Of a stretch of 64,000 bases of DNA, positions 1-10,799 are shown in pieces (the stretch's first letter is position 1; every line of letters starts with the position of its first letter). The translations under genes and the position numbers were made by a program. Under the pieces are notes generated by a model, which did no database searches, had not been told where the DNA came from, and saw only the letters and a program-made list of their open reading frames with translations. The DNA comes from Promicromonospora sukumoe (GTDB lineage: Bacteria > Actinomycetota > Actinomycetes > Actinomycetales > Cellulomonadaceae), in NCBI RefSeq assembly GCF_014137995.1, contig NZ_JACGWV010000001.1, positions 2,170,001 to 2,234,000 of the forward strand, given 5' to 3'.

Positions 1-1
1 C

Positions 2-1554
<1,553 letters not shown>

Positions 1555-1558
<4 letters not shown>

Positions 1559-2436
1559 CCGCGACTCCTGGTGGCGGTGTCACGCCGTTCGGCGCCCGGC
1601 TGGCCGCCGCCATGGACGAGCACGGGCCGCTGTGCGTGGGCATCGACCCGCACGCGTCGCTCCTGCACGCCTGGGGCCTGTCCGACGACGTCGCCGGCCT
1701 GCGGGAGTTCTCCCTGCGGGTCGTGGACGCGCTCGGGGGGAAGGTCGCGGCGTTCAAGCCGCAGGCCGCGTTCTTCGAACGGCACGGCTCGCGCGGTCTC
1801 GGGGTGCTGGAGGAGGTGATCGCGGCTGCGCGGGCGACCGGCTCCGGCGGCTCGGGCACGCTGACGATCGTCGACGCCAAGCGCGGCGACATCGGCTCCA
1901 CCATGGGCGCCTACGCCGAGGCGTTCCTGGCGGACGGCTCGCCCCTGGCCGGGGACGCCCTGACGGTGTCGCCGTACCTCGGGTTCGGCTCGCTGGACCC
2001 CGCCGTCGAGCTCGCGACGGCCACGGGCCGGGGTCTGTTCGTGCTGTGCCTCACCTCCAACAAGGAGGGCTTCGAGGTGCAGCACGCTCAGACAGATGGC
2101 ACCTCCGTCGCCGCCCTCATGGCGGCGCACGCGGCGGTGCTCAACGCGGGGGCCGAGCCGATGGGCTCGGTGGGCCTCGTGGTGGGCGCCACGATCGGTG
2201 ACGCCGTGGCCGCGACGGGTACCGACCTGGTGGCCGTGAACGGCCCGCTGCTGGCCCCCGGCGTCGGCGCCCAGGGTGCGGGGGAGCGGGAGCTCGCCAC
2301 GACCTTCGGCGGTGCCCGGAAGAACGTGCTGGCGTCGTCGTCCCGGGGGGTGCTCGCCGCAGGACCGGACCCGGAGGCGCTGGTGAGCGCCGCGCGGGCG
2401 GCCGCGCAGGAGGCGACGAAGGCCTTGCGAAACTGA
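1555..2436 (+). CDS. pyrF: Orotidine 5'-phosphate decarboxylase
   Basis: Decarboxylates OMP to UMP, the last step of de novo UMP synthesis. The 293-aa protein has the catalytic DAKRGD signature (VDAKRGDIG, about residue 105), a [11 protein letters not shown] start of the barrel and a long form typical of the type 2 (mycobacterial/actinobacterial) PyrF family. The GTG start at 1555 overlaps the carB stop; no other start fits so well. A strong hairpin follows, ending the pyrimidine operon before mihF. Confidence 0.96.
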
Positions 2437-2462
2437 TTTTCGCGCTTCACCTCGGGTTGGAC

Positions 2463-2498
2463 AAAGCGCCCTCGATCCCTACGGATCGAGGGCGCTTT
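2463..2498 (+). terminator. Strong hairpin terminator after pyrF
   Basis: A perfect 16-bp stem (AAAGCGCCCTCGATCC and its complement) closes a 4-nt loop 26 bp after the pyrF stop. There is no long U tract, as is common in high-GC actinobacteria. It separates the pyrimidine operon from the mihF-gmk unit. Confidence 0.85.
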
Positions 2499-2713
2499 GC
2501 TGTGAAATGTACTAATTGCCTAAAAGCGCATGTGCATGAGTTTTCACGAAGTGGCGTTCTGCGATTGCCGACCGTTGAGGCGATGGCTACTTTCGATGCA
2601 GCAGTTCACACCAGACCGGTTGCGGGGCAGGTCACGGACTTGGGCATCAGGCCCGAGCGAGGACCGGGCGCCCCGAGTCAGAAGACCGGTCGAGAGACGA
2701 GTAGGTGACTTGC

Positions 2714-3025
2714 GTGGCACTACCACCCCTCACACCCGAGCAGCGTGCGGCAGCACTCGAGAAGGCAGCAGAGGCGCGACGCGCGCGGGCGGAGATCAAG
2801 AACAAGCTCAAGTACTCGCAAGGTTCCCTGAGGGAGGTCATCGAGCAGGGCCAGAAGGACGACGTCGTCGGCAAGCTCAAGGTCGTCTCGTTGCTCGAGT
2901 CGCTGCCGGGTGTCGGTAAGGTTAAGGCCAGGGCGATCATGGAAGAGATCGGGATCGCCGAGACCCGCCGCGTCCGAGGCCTCGGACCGCACCAGTCGGC
3001 GGCGCTCATCGAGAGGTTTGGCTGA
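2714..3025 (+). CDS. mihF: Actinobacterial integration host factor (mIHF)
   Basis: Small nucleoid-associated, DNA-binding protein of 103 aa. The family sequence is plain: [18 protein letters not shown] at the N-terminus, a basic helical region, and the helix-two-turn-helix segment [12 protein letters not shown] followed by [10 protein letters not shown]. The GTG at 2714 gives the family's usual N-terminus and follows an AGGTGA ribosome site; a GTG at 2705 would add three residues. About 215 bp of relatively AT-rich sequence before it probably holds its promoter. The stop overlaps the gmk start. Confidence 0.94.
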   Translation: MALPPLTPEQRAAALEKAAEARRARAEIKNKLKYSQGSLREVIEQGQKDDVVGKLKVVSLLESLPGVGKVKARAIMEEIGIAETRRVRGLGPHQSAALIERFG

Positions 3026-3626
3026 GATCAGTACGACACATCCCGCACGGCTGACCGTGCTCGCAGGCCCCACCGCGGTGGGCAAGGGCACGGTCTCCGC
3101 CGACGTGCGGGCCCGTTATCCGCAGGTCTGGCTCTCCGTGTCGGCGACCACCCGGTCGCCGCGCCCGGGCGAGGTGGACGGAGTGCACTACCTTTTCGTG
3201 TCGCCGGAGGAGTTCGACCGCATGGTCGCCGCCGGCGAGATGCTCGAGTGGGCGGTGGTGCACGGTCATAACCGGTACGGGACGCCACGGCGACCGGTCG
3301 AGCAGAAGCTCGCCGCCGGGGTCCCCGTGCTCCTGGAGATCGACCTCCAGGGCGCGCGCCAGGTGCGTGACGCGGTGACGGCCTCGGGCCTGGAGGCCCG
3401 GTTCGTCTTCCTCGCCCCGCCGAGCTTCGACGAGCTCGTCCGCCGGCTCGTCGGGCGTGGCACCGAGGACTCCGAGGAGCGCGAGCGCAGGCTCGCCACG
3501 GCGCGCGTCGAGCTCGCCGCGGAGGAGGAGTTCGACGTCACGATCGTGAACGACGACGTCCACCGCGCCACGGACGCCCTCGTCGCCTTCATGGGTGTGG
3601 GGTCCACCACACCCGTCGCCGGCTAG
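3018..3626 (+). CDS. gmk: Guanylate kinase
   Basis: Phosphorylates GMP to GDP with ATP. The 202-aa protein has the P-loop GPTAVGKGT (near residue 18), the GMP-binding segment [18 protein letters not shown], and the lid/CORE motifs [10 protein letters not shown] and [17 protein letters not shown]. The P-loop lysine and guanine-binding residues are present. The start is uncertain: a TTG at 3018 overlapping the mihF stop is the only codon close to the expected N-terminus, since later GTG codons fall inside the first strand. Co-transcription with mihF is likely. Confidence 0.93.
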   Translation: MAEISTTHPARLTVLAGPTAVGKGTVSADVRARYPQVWLSVSATTRSPRPGEVDGVHYLFVSPEEFDRMVAAGEMLEWAVVHGHNRYGTPRRPVEQKLAAGVPVLLEIDLQGARQVRDAVTASGLEARFVFLAPPSFDELVRRLVGRGTEDSEERERRLATARVELAAEEEFDVTIVNDDVHRATDALVAFMGVGSTTPVAG

Positions 3627-3643
3627 CCCTGCGGCGCGCCGCT

Positions 3644-3665
3644 CGCCCGACCATCGTGTCGGGCG
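3644..3665 (+). terminator. Hairpin between gmk and rpoZ
   Basis: CGCCCGAC and GTCGGGCG form an 8-bp stem around a 6-nt loop, 18 bp after the gmk stop. There is no U tract. It may be a weak terminator or attenuator. Confidence 0.5.
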
Positions 3666-3705
3666 GCACAGCCGCGCGCCCGCCACCCCCGAGTGACAGA
3701 GCAGG

Positions 3706-3711
3706 TAGACT
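3706..3711 (+). promoter_or_regulatory. Candidate -10 hexamer for rpoZ
   Basis: TAGACT lies 48 bp before the rpoZ start, downstream of the gmk hairpin. It fits the actinobacterial TAnnnT -10 pattern; no convincing -35 is seen. Confidence 0.4.
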
Positions 3712-3759
3712 CGTTTCTCGGACTTTCCCCCGTCACCCCAAGACTTCTGGAGCTTCACC

Positions 3760-4095
3760 ATGGCCGGAACCGTCGCCGCCCCCGAGGGCATCACCGACCC
3801 GCCGATCGACGAGCTGCTCGAGCGCATCGACTCGAAGTACGGCCTCGTGCTGTACGCCTCCATGCGCGCCCGTCAGATCAACGCGTACTACTCGCAGCTC
3901 AACGAGGGCCTGCTGGAGAACGTGGGCCCGCTCGTCGAGACCCGCAACCAGGAGAAGCCCCTCTCCATCGCGATGCGCGAGATCACCCAGGGCCTCCTGA
4001 CCATCGAGGAGGTCGACCCGGCCGAGGTGCAGGCGCAGGCAGACGCCGCCGCGGCTGCCAAGGCCGAGCAGTCGCTGCCCGAGTTCCCGGCCTGA
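3760..4095 (+). CDS. rpoZ: DNA-directed RNA polymerase omega subunit
   Basis: Omega helps assemble and stabilise RNA polymerase by holding the beta' subunit. The 111-aa protein has the conserved core: [17 protein letters not shown], the [16 protein letters not shown] helix and the PLSIAMREI segment. The acidic Ala/Gln-rich tail is not conserved. Its place between gmk and coaBC is the standard actinobacterial order. It ends 16 bp before coaBC, so the two are probably co-transcribed. Confidence 0.95.
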   Translation: MAGTVAAPEGITDPPIDELLERIDSKYGLVLYASMRARQINAYYSQLNEGLLENVGPLVETRNQEKPLSIAMREITQGLLTIEEVDPAEVQAQADAAAAAKAEQSLPEFPA

Positions 4096-4111
4096 TCCCA
4101 CCACACCACCG

Positions 4112-5353
4112 ATGAGGATCCTCCTCGGCGTCTCCGGTGGGATCGCCGCGTACAAGGCGGTGCTCCTGCTGCGGCTGCTGCGCGAGCAGGGGCACGCCGT
4201 GCGCGTGATCCCCACGCGCGCGGCGCTGGAGTTCGTGGGCGCCCCCACCTTCGAGGCGCTGTCGGGCGAGCCCGTCAGCACCGAGGTGTTCGACGACGTC
4301 CCCGGCGTGCAGCACGTCTCGCTGGGGCAGCACGCCGACCTCGTGATCGTGGCCCCGGCCACCGCGGACCTCATGGCGCGCGCCGCCGCGGGTCTCGCCG
4401 ACGACCTGCTGACCACCACGCTGCTGGCGGCGCGGTGCCCGGTGGTGCTCGCCCCGGCGATGCACACCGAGATGTGGGACCACCCCGCCACGCGGGCGAA
4501 CGTGGCGACCCTGCGCGAGCGGGGCGTCCACGTGATCGAGCCAGCCTCGGGCCGACTGACCGGCAAGGACACCGGCCCCGGTCGGCTGCCCGAGCCGGAG
4601 GACATCGCACGCGAGGCGCTCTCGCTGGTCGAGACCCCGTCGGCGGCCGTGCCCGTCGAGAACCTCGACCTCGCCGGCCGCCGCGTCGTCGTCTCCGCTG
4701 GCGGTACGCGGGAGGCGATCGACCCCGTGCGCTTCATCGGCAACCGGTCCAGCGGCCGCCAGGGCGTGGCGCTGGCCCAGGCCGCCGCCGCGCGCGGCGC
4801 CGAGGTGACCCTCGTGGCCGCCAACCTCGCCGCCGACGTGACCGACCAGGTGCGCACCGGCCCCCAGGCCTGCGCCGTCGTGCAGGTCGAGTCGACGGCC
4901 GAGCTGCGCGACGCCGTCCGCGCCGCGGGCGCGGAGGCCGACGTCGTGGTGATGGCAGCCGCCGTCGCGGACTTCCGTCCGGCGGCCACGCCCGACGCCA
5001 AGATCAAGAAGGTGCCCGGCCAGGGTCCCGCGCCGATCGAGCTCGTCGAGAACCCCGACATCCTCGCGGAGCTCGCGCACGAGCGGCTGCGCGCCGGGCA
5101 GGTCGTGGTCGGGTTCGCCGCCGAGACCGGCGACGCCACCGGCAGCGTGCTGGAGCACGGCCGGGCCAAGGCACGGCGCAAGGGCGCCGACCTGATCGCG
5201 GTGAACGCGGTCGGTTCCGGGCGCGGTTTCGGCACCGAGAGCAACGAGGTCACCATCCTGGACGGGGCCGGCGACGTCGTCGGACTGGCCTCCGGGACCA
5301 AGCGCGAGGTCGCGGACGCCCTGTGGGACGCCGTCACCAAGCTGCTGCCGTGA
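4112..5353 (+). CDS. coaBC: Bifunctional phosphopantothenoylcysteine decarboxylase / synthetase
   Basis: Two coenzyme A steps in one 413-aa protein: CoaB joins cysteine to 4'-phosphopantothenate and CoaC decarboxylates the product. The N-terminal flavin domain (about residues 1-180) has [11 protein letters not shown], the active-site histidine region [11 protein letters not shown], and [11 protein letters not shown] with the PXMNXXMW-like signature, in which Asn is replaced by His as in some actinobacteria. The C-terminal CoaB domain has [20 protein letters not shown] and AAVADFRP, with the KIKK lysines. The ATG at 4112 gives the usual N-terminus. Confidence 0.95.
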   Translation: MRILLGVSGGIAAYKAVLLLRLLREQGHAVRVIPTRAALEFVGAPTFEALSGEPVSTEVFDDVPGVQHVSLGQHADLVIVAPATADLMARAAAGLADDLLTTTLLAARCPVVLAPAMHTEMWDHPATRANVATLRERGVHVIEPASGRLTGKDTGPGRLPEPEDIAREALSLVETPSAAVPVENLDLAGRRVVVSAGGTREAIDPVRFIGNRSSGRQGVALAQAAAARGAEVTLVAANLAADVTDQVRTGPQACAVVQVESTAELRDAVRAAGAEADVVVMAAAVADFRPAATPDAKIKKVPGQGPAPIELVENPDILAELAHERLRAGQVVVGFAAETGDATGSVLEHGRAKARRKGADLIAVNAVGSGRGFGTESNEVTILDGAGDVVGLASGTKREVADALWDAVTKLLP

Positions 5354-5398
5354 CACCCGTCTCACCTGCCAGGATCGACTTCCCACTGTGCGAGACCG

Positions 5399-5404
5399 TA
5401 GGCT
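5399..5404 (+). promoter_or_regulatory. -10 element for metK (probably leaderless)
   Basis: TAGGCT ends 8 nt before the metK ATG, which puts the expected transcription start at or next to the start codon. A TCGACT hexamer at 5375-5380 is a possible -35 with an 18-bp spacer. Confidence 0.55.
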
Positions 5405-5411
5405 GGGTCCC

Positions 5412-6602
5412 ATGAGCGAGCTGCGCCTTTTCACGTCCGAGTCCGTGACCGAGGGTCATCCGGACAAGGTCTGTGATCAGATCAGCGACGCCATCCTCGA
5501 CGCCCTGCTGGAGCAGGACCCGACGTCGCGCGTCGCGGTGGAGACCATGGTCACCACCGGGCTGGTGCACGTCGCGGGCGAGGTGACCACCGAGGCGTAC
5601 GTCGAGATCCCGCAGATCGTCCGCGACGTCGTGCGCGGCATCGGCTACACGTCGTCCGCCATCGGGTTCGACGGCGACTCGTGCGGTGTGTCCGTCTCCA
5701 TCGGCCAGCAGTCGCCCGACATCGCCCAGGGTGTCGACAAGGCGCTGGAGATGCGCGACGACACGAGCGACCTCGACCCGCTGGACGCCCAGGGCGCCGG
5801 CGACCAGGGCCTGATGTTCGGCTACGCCTCGGACGAGACGCCCGCCTACATGCCCGTGGCCGGCTGGCTCGCGCACCGCCTCTCGGAGCGCCTGACCGCC
5901 GTGCGCAAGTCCGGCGAGCTGCAGGGCCTGCGCCCCGACGGCAAGACCCAGGTGACCATCGGGTACGACGGCGACCGCCCCGTCGCCGTCGACACCGTGG
6001 TGCTCTCCACCCAGCACGACGCCGACGTGCTGCAGGAGAAGCTGCACGTCGAGGTGGCCGAGACCGTCATCGCGCCCGTGCTGGAGTCCGCCGGGCTCGA
6101 CTGGGCCGGCGCGCGGCAGTTCGTGAACCCGACCGGCAAGTTCGTGATCGGCGGGCCGCAGGGCGACGCCGGCCTGACGGGCCGCAAGATCATCGTCGAC
6201 ACCTACGGCGGCATGGCGCGGCACGGCGGCGGCGCGTTCTCCGGCAAGGACCCCTCGAAGGTGGACCGGTCGGGCGCGTACGCCATGCGCTGGGTGGCCA
6301 AGAACGTCGTGGCCGCCGGTCTCGCGCGGCGCTGCGAGGTGCAGGTCGCGTACGCGATCGGCAAGGCGCACCCCGTGGGCCTCTACGTCGAGACGTTCGG
6401 CACCGAGACCGTGCCCGTCTCCAAGATCACCGCCGCCATCCACGAGGTGTTCGACCTGCGGCCCGCCGCGATCGTGCGCGACCTCGACCTGCTGCGCCCC
6501 ATCTACCGGGCCACGTCGACGTACGGGCACTTCGGGCGCGACCTGCCCGACTTCACGTGGGAGCGCACCGACCGCGTCGAGGACCTGCTCAGCCTGTTCT
6601 GA
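5412..6602 (+). CDS. metK: S-adenosylmethionine synthetase
   Basis: Makes S-adenosylmethionine from methionine and ATP. The 396-aa length matches the family. Signatures present are [18 protein letters not shown] (ATP and Mg site), [23 protein letters not shown] and [16 protein letters not shown]. The ATG at 5412 gives the canonical [12 protein letters not shown] start; a GTG 24 bp earlier is in frame but lies across the -10 box. No real ribosome-binding site precedes the ATG, in keeping with a leaderless message. Confidence 0.97.
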   Translation: MSELRLFTSESVTEGHPDKVCDQISDAILDALLEQDPTSRVAVETMVTTGLVHVAGEVTTEAYVEIPQIVRDVVRGIGYTSSAIGFDGDSCGVSVSIGQQSPDIAQGVDKALEMRDDTSDLDPLDAQGAGDQGLMFGYASDETPAYMPVAGWLAHRLSERLTAVRKSGELQGLRPDGKTQVTIGYDGDRPVAVDTVVLSTQHDADVLQEKLHVEVAETVIAPVLESAGLDWAGARQFVNPTGKFVIGGPQGDAGLTGRKIIVDTYGGMARHGGGAFSGKDPSKVDRSGAYAMRWVAKNVVAAGLARRCEVQVAYAIGKAHPVGLYVETFGTETVPVSKITAAIHEVFDLRPAAIVRDLDLLRPIYRATSTYGHFGRDLPDFTWERTDRVEDLLSLF

Positions 6603-6690
6603 GGGCTCTGGCCCCGACGTCGGGCGCACCGCGCGTGACCAGGCTCCGCACCCGCCGCGGAGTGTGGGTGGCCCGTGGTGGGATAGGGAC

Positions 6691-9198
6691 GTGAACGGGG
6701 ACATGGCGGTGGAGGACGGCGTCGCGAAGGGCGACATCGCAGTGGGCGACACGGCAGACGACGGCATCGCTGAGGACGGCGCGCTGCTCGGGCTGGACGA
6801 GGTGGGCGGCGCTCCTGCGGCCCAGGGGAACAAGCATGGAAACAGCCGGGGCAAGAAGAGCTCCCGGGGCCCGCTCGACAACGCCGAGACCAACGGCATC
6901 CCCATCACCGAGCACCTGCCGGTGGCGCGGGTCGTGCTCGACCTCCAGCCCGCGCACCTCGACCAGCCGTACGACTACCTGGTCCCCGTCTCCATGGCCG
7001 ACGAGGCCCAGCCCGGCGTGCGCATCAAGGCGAGGTTCGGGCGGCAGGACGTCGGCGGCTACGTCGTCGCGCGCCAGGAGACCTCGGACCACGACGGCCG
7101 GCTCGTGCCGCTGCGCCGCGTCGTGTCCGGCGAGCAGGTGCTGACCCCCGAGGTGCTCGCGCTGTGCCGCGCCGTCGCCGACCGGTACGCGGGGACGCTC
7201 GCCGACGTCCTGCGCCTGGCCCTGCCGCCGCGCCACGCGCGCGTCGAGAAGGAGGCAGAGAAGGAGCCGGCGCCGGAGGCCGCTGAGGTCTCGGCTGACG
7301 ACGGTCCCACCGCTGTTGCTGCTGACGGCGCTGCTGCCGACGACGGTCCTGCCGCTGATGTTCCCGCCGCCGAGTTCGCTCCCGCGCCGTCGTCTTCCGC
7401 CTGGGCGCCGTACCGCGGGGGAGAGGCGTACCTGCGGCGGATCGCGTCCGGCGAGGCGCCGCGCGCCGTGTGGTCGGCGCTGCCCGGTGTCGGTGTCGAC
7501 GCTGGTGAAGGCACTGGTGAGGACACCGACAAGGACACCGCAGCGGGCACCCCGCACTGGGCGGCCGCCGTCGCGCAGGCCGTGCGGTCGTGCACGGCGG
7601 GCGGGCGCGGGGTGCTCGTCGTCGTGCCGGACGCGCGGGACGTGGAGCGGGTGACGGCGGCCCTGGAGGGCGCCGGGGCCGCGCCGGACGACGTCGTGCG
7701 GCTGCTCGCGGACGACGGCCCCGCGCCCCGGTACCGGGCGTTCCTGCGGGCGCTGCGTGGCGCGGCGCGTGTCGTGGTGGGCACGCGGGCCGCGATGTTC
7801 GCCCCGGTCGCGGACCTGGGGCTGGTGGTCCTGTGGGGCGACGGCGAGGAGACGCTGGCCGAGCCGCACGCCCCGTACCCGCACGCGCGCGACGTCCTGG
7901 CGCTGCGCGCCGAGCACGAGGGCGCGGCGTTCCTGCTGGGCTCCCCGGGGCGCACCGTGCAGGCGCAGGGGCTGCTCGCGTCCGGCTGGGCGCGCGAGCT
8001 GGCGGCACCCCGGGACGTCGTGCGCGCCCGGGCGCCGCGGGTGCGGGCGCTGACGTCCGTCGAGCTCGCGCGTGAGGGCGCGGCCGCCGCGGCCCGGCTG
8101 CCGTCCGCCGCCTGGCGCGCCGCCCGCGAGGCCCTCGACCGGGGCCCCGTGCTGGTGCAGGTTCCGCGGTCGGGCTACCTGCCGGTCGTCGCGTGCTCGC
8201 GCTGCCGGGTCGCCGCCCGCTGCTCGCACTGCCACGGACCGCTCGGTCTGCCGCACGCGGACGGGGCACCGCAGTGCACATGGTGCGGCCGGCTGGCCGG
8301 CGGCTGGCGCTGCGAGGAGTGCGGGTGGACGGGCCTGCGCTCCGTCCGCGTCGGCTCTGCCCGCACCGCGGAGGAGCTCGGCCGGGCGTTTACCGGGGTG
8401 CCGGTGCGGCTGTCGGCGGCGTCCGCGCCGGGCGGAGTGATCGACGCCGTCCCGGGCACCCCCGCGCTCATCGTCGCGACCCCCGGGGCCGAGCCCGTCG
8501 CCGAGGGCGGCTACGCCATCGCCCTCCTGCTCGACGCCGCCGTGATGACCGGCGGAACCGGCCTCGCGGCGGGTACCGAGGCCCTGCACCGCTGGCTCTC
8601 GGCGGCCGGGCTGGTCCGGCCCGGGCCGGGCGGCCAGGTGCTCCTCGTCGGCGACGGCGCCCCCGGGCCCACCCAGGCCCTCGTGCGCTTCGACCCCGCG
8701 GGCTTCGCGGAGCGCGAGCTCGACGAGCGTGCCGAGCTGCACCTGCCGCCCGCGGTGCGGGTCGCCGCCGTGACGGGCGACCGGCCGGCGGTGGACGCCG
8801 TCGTCGGCCGGGTGGGGCTGCGCGAGGACCTGGGCGCGGGCTCGGGCGTGCTCGGACCCGTCGAGCTCGACCCGGAGACCCCGGGGCGGGGGTCGGGCGG
8901 CCGGGGTCCGGGTGGGCGTGGCACCGCGGCGCCGTCGGGCAGACGGGGCGGGCCGGGCAACGGGGCCGGGAGCGGCCGGAGCAGCGGCGGCAGTGGTCGT
9001 AGCAGTGGTGGTGGCAGCGGTGGCAGCAGCGCGATCAGCTTCCAGGCGCTCGACCTGCCCGTGCGGACCGTGCTGCGCGTACCGCTCGCCCAGGGTGACG
9101 AGCTCGCCCGTAGGCTCAAGGCCAGCCTGGCCGTCCGCTCCGCGCGCCGCGAGGGCGGCACCGTCCGTGTTCAGCTCGACCCGAAGGAGATGCTGTGA
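6691..9198 (+). CDS. priA: PriA-like primosomal protein N', helicase-inactive actinobacterial form
   Basis: 835-aa relative of the replication-restart protein PriA. The 3'-DNA-binding N-terminal region (from LPVARVVLDLQPAHLDQPYD) and the zinc-binding cysteine cluster (CSRC, CSHC, CTWC, CEEC, about residues 505-550) are clear. The Walker A motif expected near residue 265 is replaced by a Gly/Asp-rich stretch and the DEAH box is not recognisable. This loss is known for actinobacterial PriA, so it is probably a structural restart factor, not a helicase. Two low-complexity insertions (about 190-235 and a Gly/Ser/Arg stretch about 730-780) are unusual. The GTG at 6691 is the likely start but an in-frame ATG at 6703 is possible. 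Confidence 0.85.
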   Translation: MNGDMAVEDGVAKGDIAVGDTADDGIAEDGALLGLDEVGGAPAAQGNKHGNSRGKKSSRGPLDNAETNGIPITEHLPVARVVLDLQPAHLDQPYDYLVPVSMADEAQPGVRIKARFGRQDVGGYVVARQETSDHDGRLVPLRRVVSGEQVLTPEVLALCRAVADRYAGTLADVLRLALPPRHARVEKEAEKEPAPEAAEVSADDGPTAVAADGAAADDGPAADVPAAEFAPAPSSSAWAPYRGGEAYLRRIASGEAPRAVWSALPGVGVDAGEGTGEDTDKDTAAGTPHWAAAVAQAVRSCTAGGRGVLVVVPDARDVERVTAALEGAGAAPDDVVRLLADDGPAPRYRAFLRALRGAARVVVGTRAAMFAPVADLGLVVLWGDGEETLAEPHAPYPHARDVLALRAEHEGAAFLLGSPGRTVQAQGLLASGWARELAAPRDVVRARAPRVRALTSVELAREGAAAAARLPSAAWRAAREALDRGPVLVQVPRSGYLPVVACSRCRVAARCSHCHGPLGLPHADGAPQCTWCGRLAGGWRCEECGWTGLRSVRVGSARTAEELGRAFTGVPVRLSAASAPGGVIDAVPGTPALIVATPGAEPVAEGGYAIALLLDAAVMTGGTGLAAGTEALHRWLSAAGLVRPGPGGQVLLVGDGAPGPTQALVRFDPAGFAERELDERAELHLPPAVRVAAVTGDRPAVDAVVGRVGLREDLGAGSGVLGPVELDPETPGRGSGGRGPGGRGTAAPSGRRGGPGNGAGSGRSSGGSGRSSGGGSGGSSAISFQALDLPVRTVLRVPLAQGDELARRLKASLAVRSARREGGTVRVQLDPKEML

Positions 9199-9860
9199 CC
9201 GCAGCCGACCGCCCGACCGAGACCGTCGTCGACGCACCCGCCACCGACGAGACCGCCATCGACACCGTCGTGTACGACTTCGGCAACGTGCTCATCGGCT
9301 GGGACCCCTTCGGTCCGTACGAGGGCCGCCCGAGGGCCGAGGTCGAGGCGTTCTTCGAGGCCGTGGACTTCGGCTCGCTCAACCACGCGGCCGACGCCGG
9401 TACCGCCTACTCCGTGCTCCTGGAGCGCGTGGCGCGCACCCACCCCGACCACGTCGAGGACCTGCGGCGGTACGTCGAGCACTACGAGCTGTCGCTGACG
9501 GGCCCGATCGAGGGCTCGGCGGAGCTGGTCGCGGAGCTGAAGGGCCTGGGGCTGCGGCTGTACGGGCTGACCAACTGGCAGGCGGAGACCTTCCACAGCG
9601 CCGAGCCCGCCGCGCCGGCGATCGGGCTCATGGAGGACGTCATCGTCTCGGGCCGGGAGGGCATGGCCAAGCCGGACCGGCGCATCTTCGAGCTCGTGGC
9701 CGAGCGGTTCGGCGTCGACCCGGCGCGCGCCGTGTTCGTGGACGACAAGCACGTGAACGTGGACGCGGCGCGCGGCGTCGGGTTCCACGGCGTGGTGTTC
9801 ACGGACACCGAGGCCCTGCGCAGGGACCTGCGCGCGCTGGGGCTCCCCGTAGCCGGCTAG
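9195..9860 (+). CDS. HAD-superfamily hydrolase (haloacid dehalogenase-like phosphatase)
   Basis: 221-aa HAD enzyme. Motif I is YDFGNVL (nucleophile Asp), motif II is GLTNWQ, motif III is the Lys in MAKPDRRIF, and motif IV is FVDDKHVNVDAA. All catalytic residues are present, so it should be active on a small phosphorylated or halogenated substrate that I cannot name. Its GTG start overlaps the priA stop by 4 bp. It ends tail-to-tail with the next gene, overlapping it by 4 bp. Confidence 0.85.
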   Translation: MTAADRPTETVVDAPATDETAIDTVVYDFGNVLIGWDPFGPYEGRPRAEVEAFFEAVDFGSLNHAADAGTAYSVLLERVARTHPDHVEDLRRYVEHYELSLTGPIEGSAELVAELKGLGLRLYGLTNWQAETFHSAEPAAPAIGLMEDVIVSGREGMAKPDRRIFELVAERFGVDPARAVFVDDKHVNVDAARGVGFHGVVFTDTEALRRDLRALGLPVAG

Positions 9861-10627
9861 CCCGCCGTTGCCGCTGCTTCGGACGCCGCTCCAGCCGCTG
9901 CCCGCAGCTCGTCGAGCGTGGTCACGTCGGCCTCCGGGTGGGAGTCGGCGGGGTTGTTCGCCGCGATCGCCTCTGCCACGGGCCAGGTGATGGTGCCGTC
10001 GTCGTGCACGTCCCCCAGGAAGGTGTTGTCGAACACGACGACCCACTCCGGCGGCGGCCACGGCTCGGGTCCCACGTGGTTCAGGAACAGCACGACGTCG
10101 TCCAGCGCGAGCAGCTCCTCGGCCATCCGGTCTGTGTCGGTGTCGGAGTCGGCGGAGCCGTCGACGGCGACGTGCACCGTGACCGTGGTGCCCTCGAGCA
10201 TCGTCAGGTCGCCGAGCGATTCGACGACCTCGTCGACTGCGAACGTCAGGTCGATCTCCTCCATGCTCGGGTGCCCCGGTTCGCCGGCCGCCCAGCTCGT
10301 GAACCGTCCGACCGCGGCCAGCTCGGAGGCGTGCGCCTCGCCGCCGTCGGCGTACCGGACCGACGGCAGGGCCGCGGAGACCGTCTCCGGGTACCAGGCG
10401 TAGTCGGCGGTGGGGGCGGGCCCGGCGAGCACCTCCGCGAATCCCGTGCCTGTTCCGTCGCTCCGGTCGGCGCGGTCGGCAGGGTTGGCGGGGTCGGCGT
10501 CGTCGGGGCCCGCGCCCGGCGTGCCCGCCGCGCACCCTGTCGTGAGCCCCACTGAGAGACCCACCGCGAGCACGGCCTTCAGCACGTTCGTGATGAGCCC
10601 TGCTGGGACGAGCGTGGATCGGCGCAT
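9857..10627 (-). CDS. Putative secreted lipoprotein of unknown function
   Basis: 256 aa. The N-terminus has a basic start, a hydrophobic segment and a lipobox-like LTTGC ending at about residue 33, so it is probably lipid-anchored outside the membrane. The mature protein is acidic; a short Asp/Pro/Ala linker leads into a domain with VVVFDNTFLGDVHDDGT that I do not recognise. The ATG at 10627 follows a GGAGG ribosome site; longer in-frame readings upstream have none. It is transcribed away from fmt. Confidence 0.7.
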   Translation of the reverse strand: MRRSTLVPAGLITNVLKAVLAVGLSVGLTTGCAAGTPGAGPDDADPANPADRADRSDGTGTGFAEVLAGPAPTADYAWYPETVSAALPSVRYADGGEAHASELAAVGRFTSWAAGEPGHPSMEEIDLTFAVDEVVESLGDLTMLEGTTVTVHVAVDGSADSDTDTDRMAEELLALDDVVLFLNHVGPEPWPPPEWVVVFDNTFLGDVHDDGTITWPVAEAIAANNPADSHPEADVTTLDELRAAAGAASEAAATAG

Positions 10628-10787
10628 CGGGGTCCTCCAACGGTGCGGCACCTGGTACCGGGCATGTGTGCCGAGTTTGTGTGCCGAAGCGCGTCGACCT
10701 TGCAGGCCGAGCCGCCCCGAGCTCGCCGCCCCGACCGCGCCACCACGACCGAGCAGTCCCGACAGGGCCGCACGTCTGGCGCACACC

Positions 10788-10793
10788 TAGACT
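10788..10793 (+). promoter_or_regulatory. -10 element for fmt (leaderless)
   Basis: TAGACT ends 7 nt before the fmt GTG codon. The same spacing is seen at other genes in this window and implies that the message starts at the start codon. Confidence 0.55.
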
Positions 10794-10799
10794 GACCCG

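Noticed and set aside
2457-2708. 83-aa + strand open frame before mihF
   Set aside because: It begins inside the pyrF terminator and overlaps the mihF ribosome site; composition has no coding bias.
10658-10786. Longer N-terminus for the lipoprotein at 9857-10627
   Set aside because: It would put 53 residues before the signal peptide and ignore the GGAGG site at the internal ATG.
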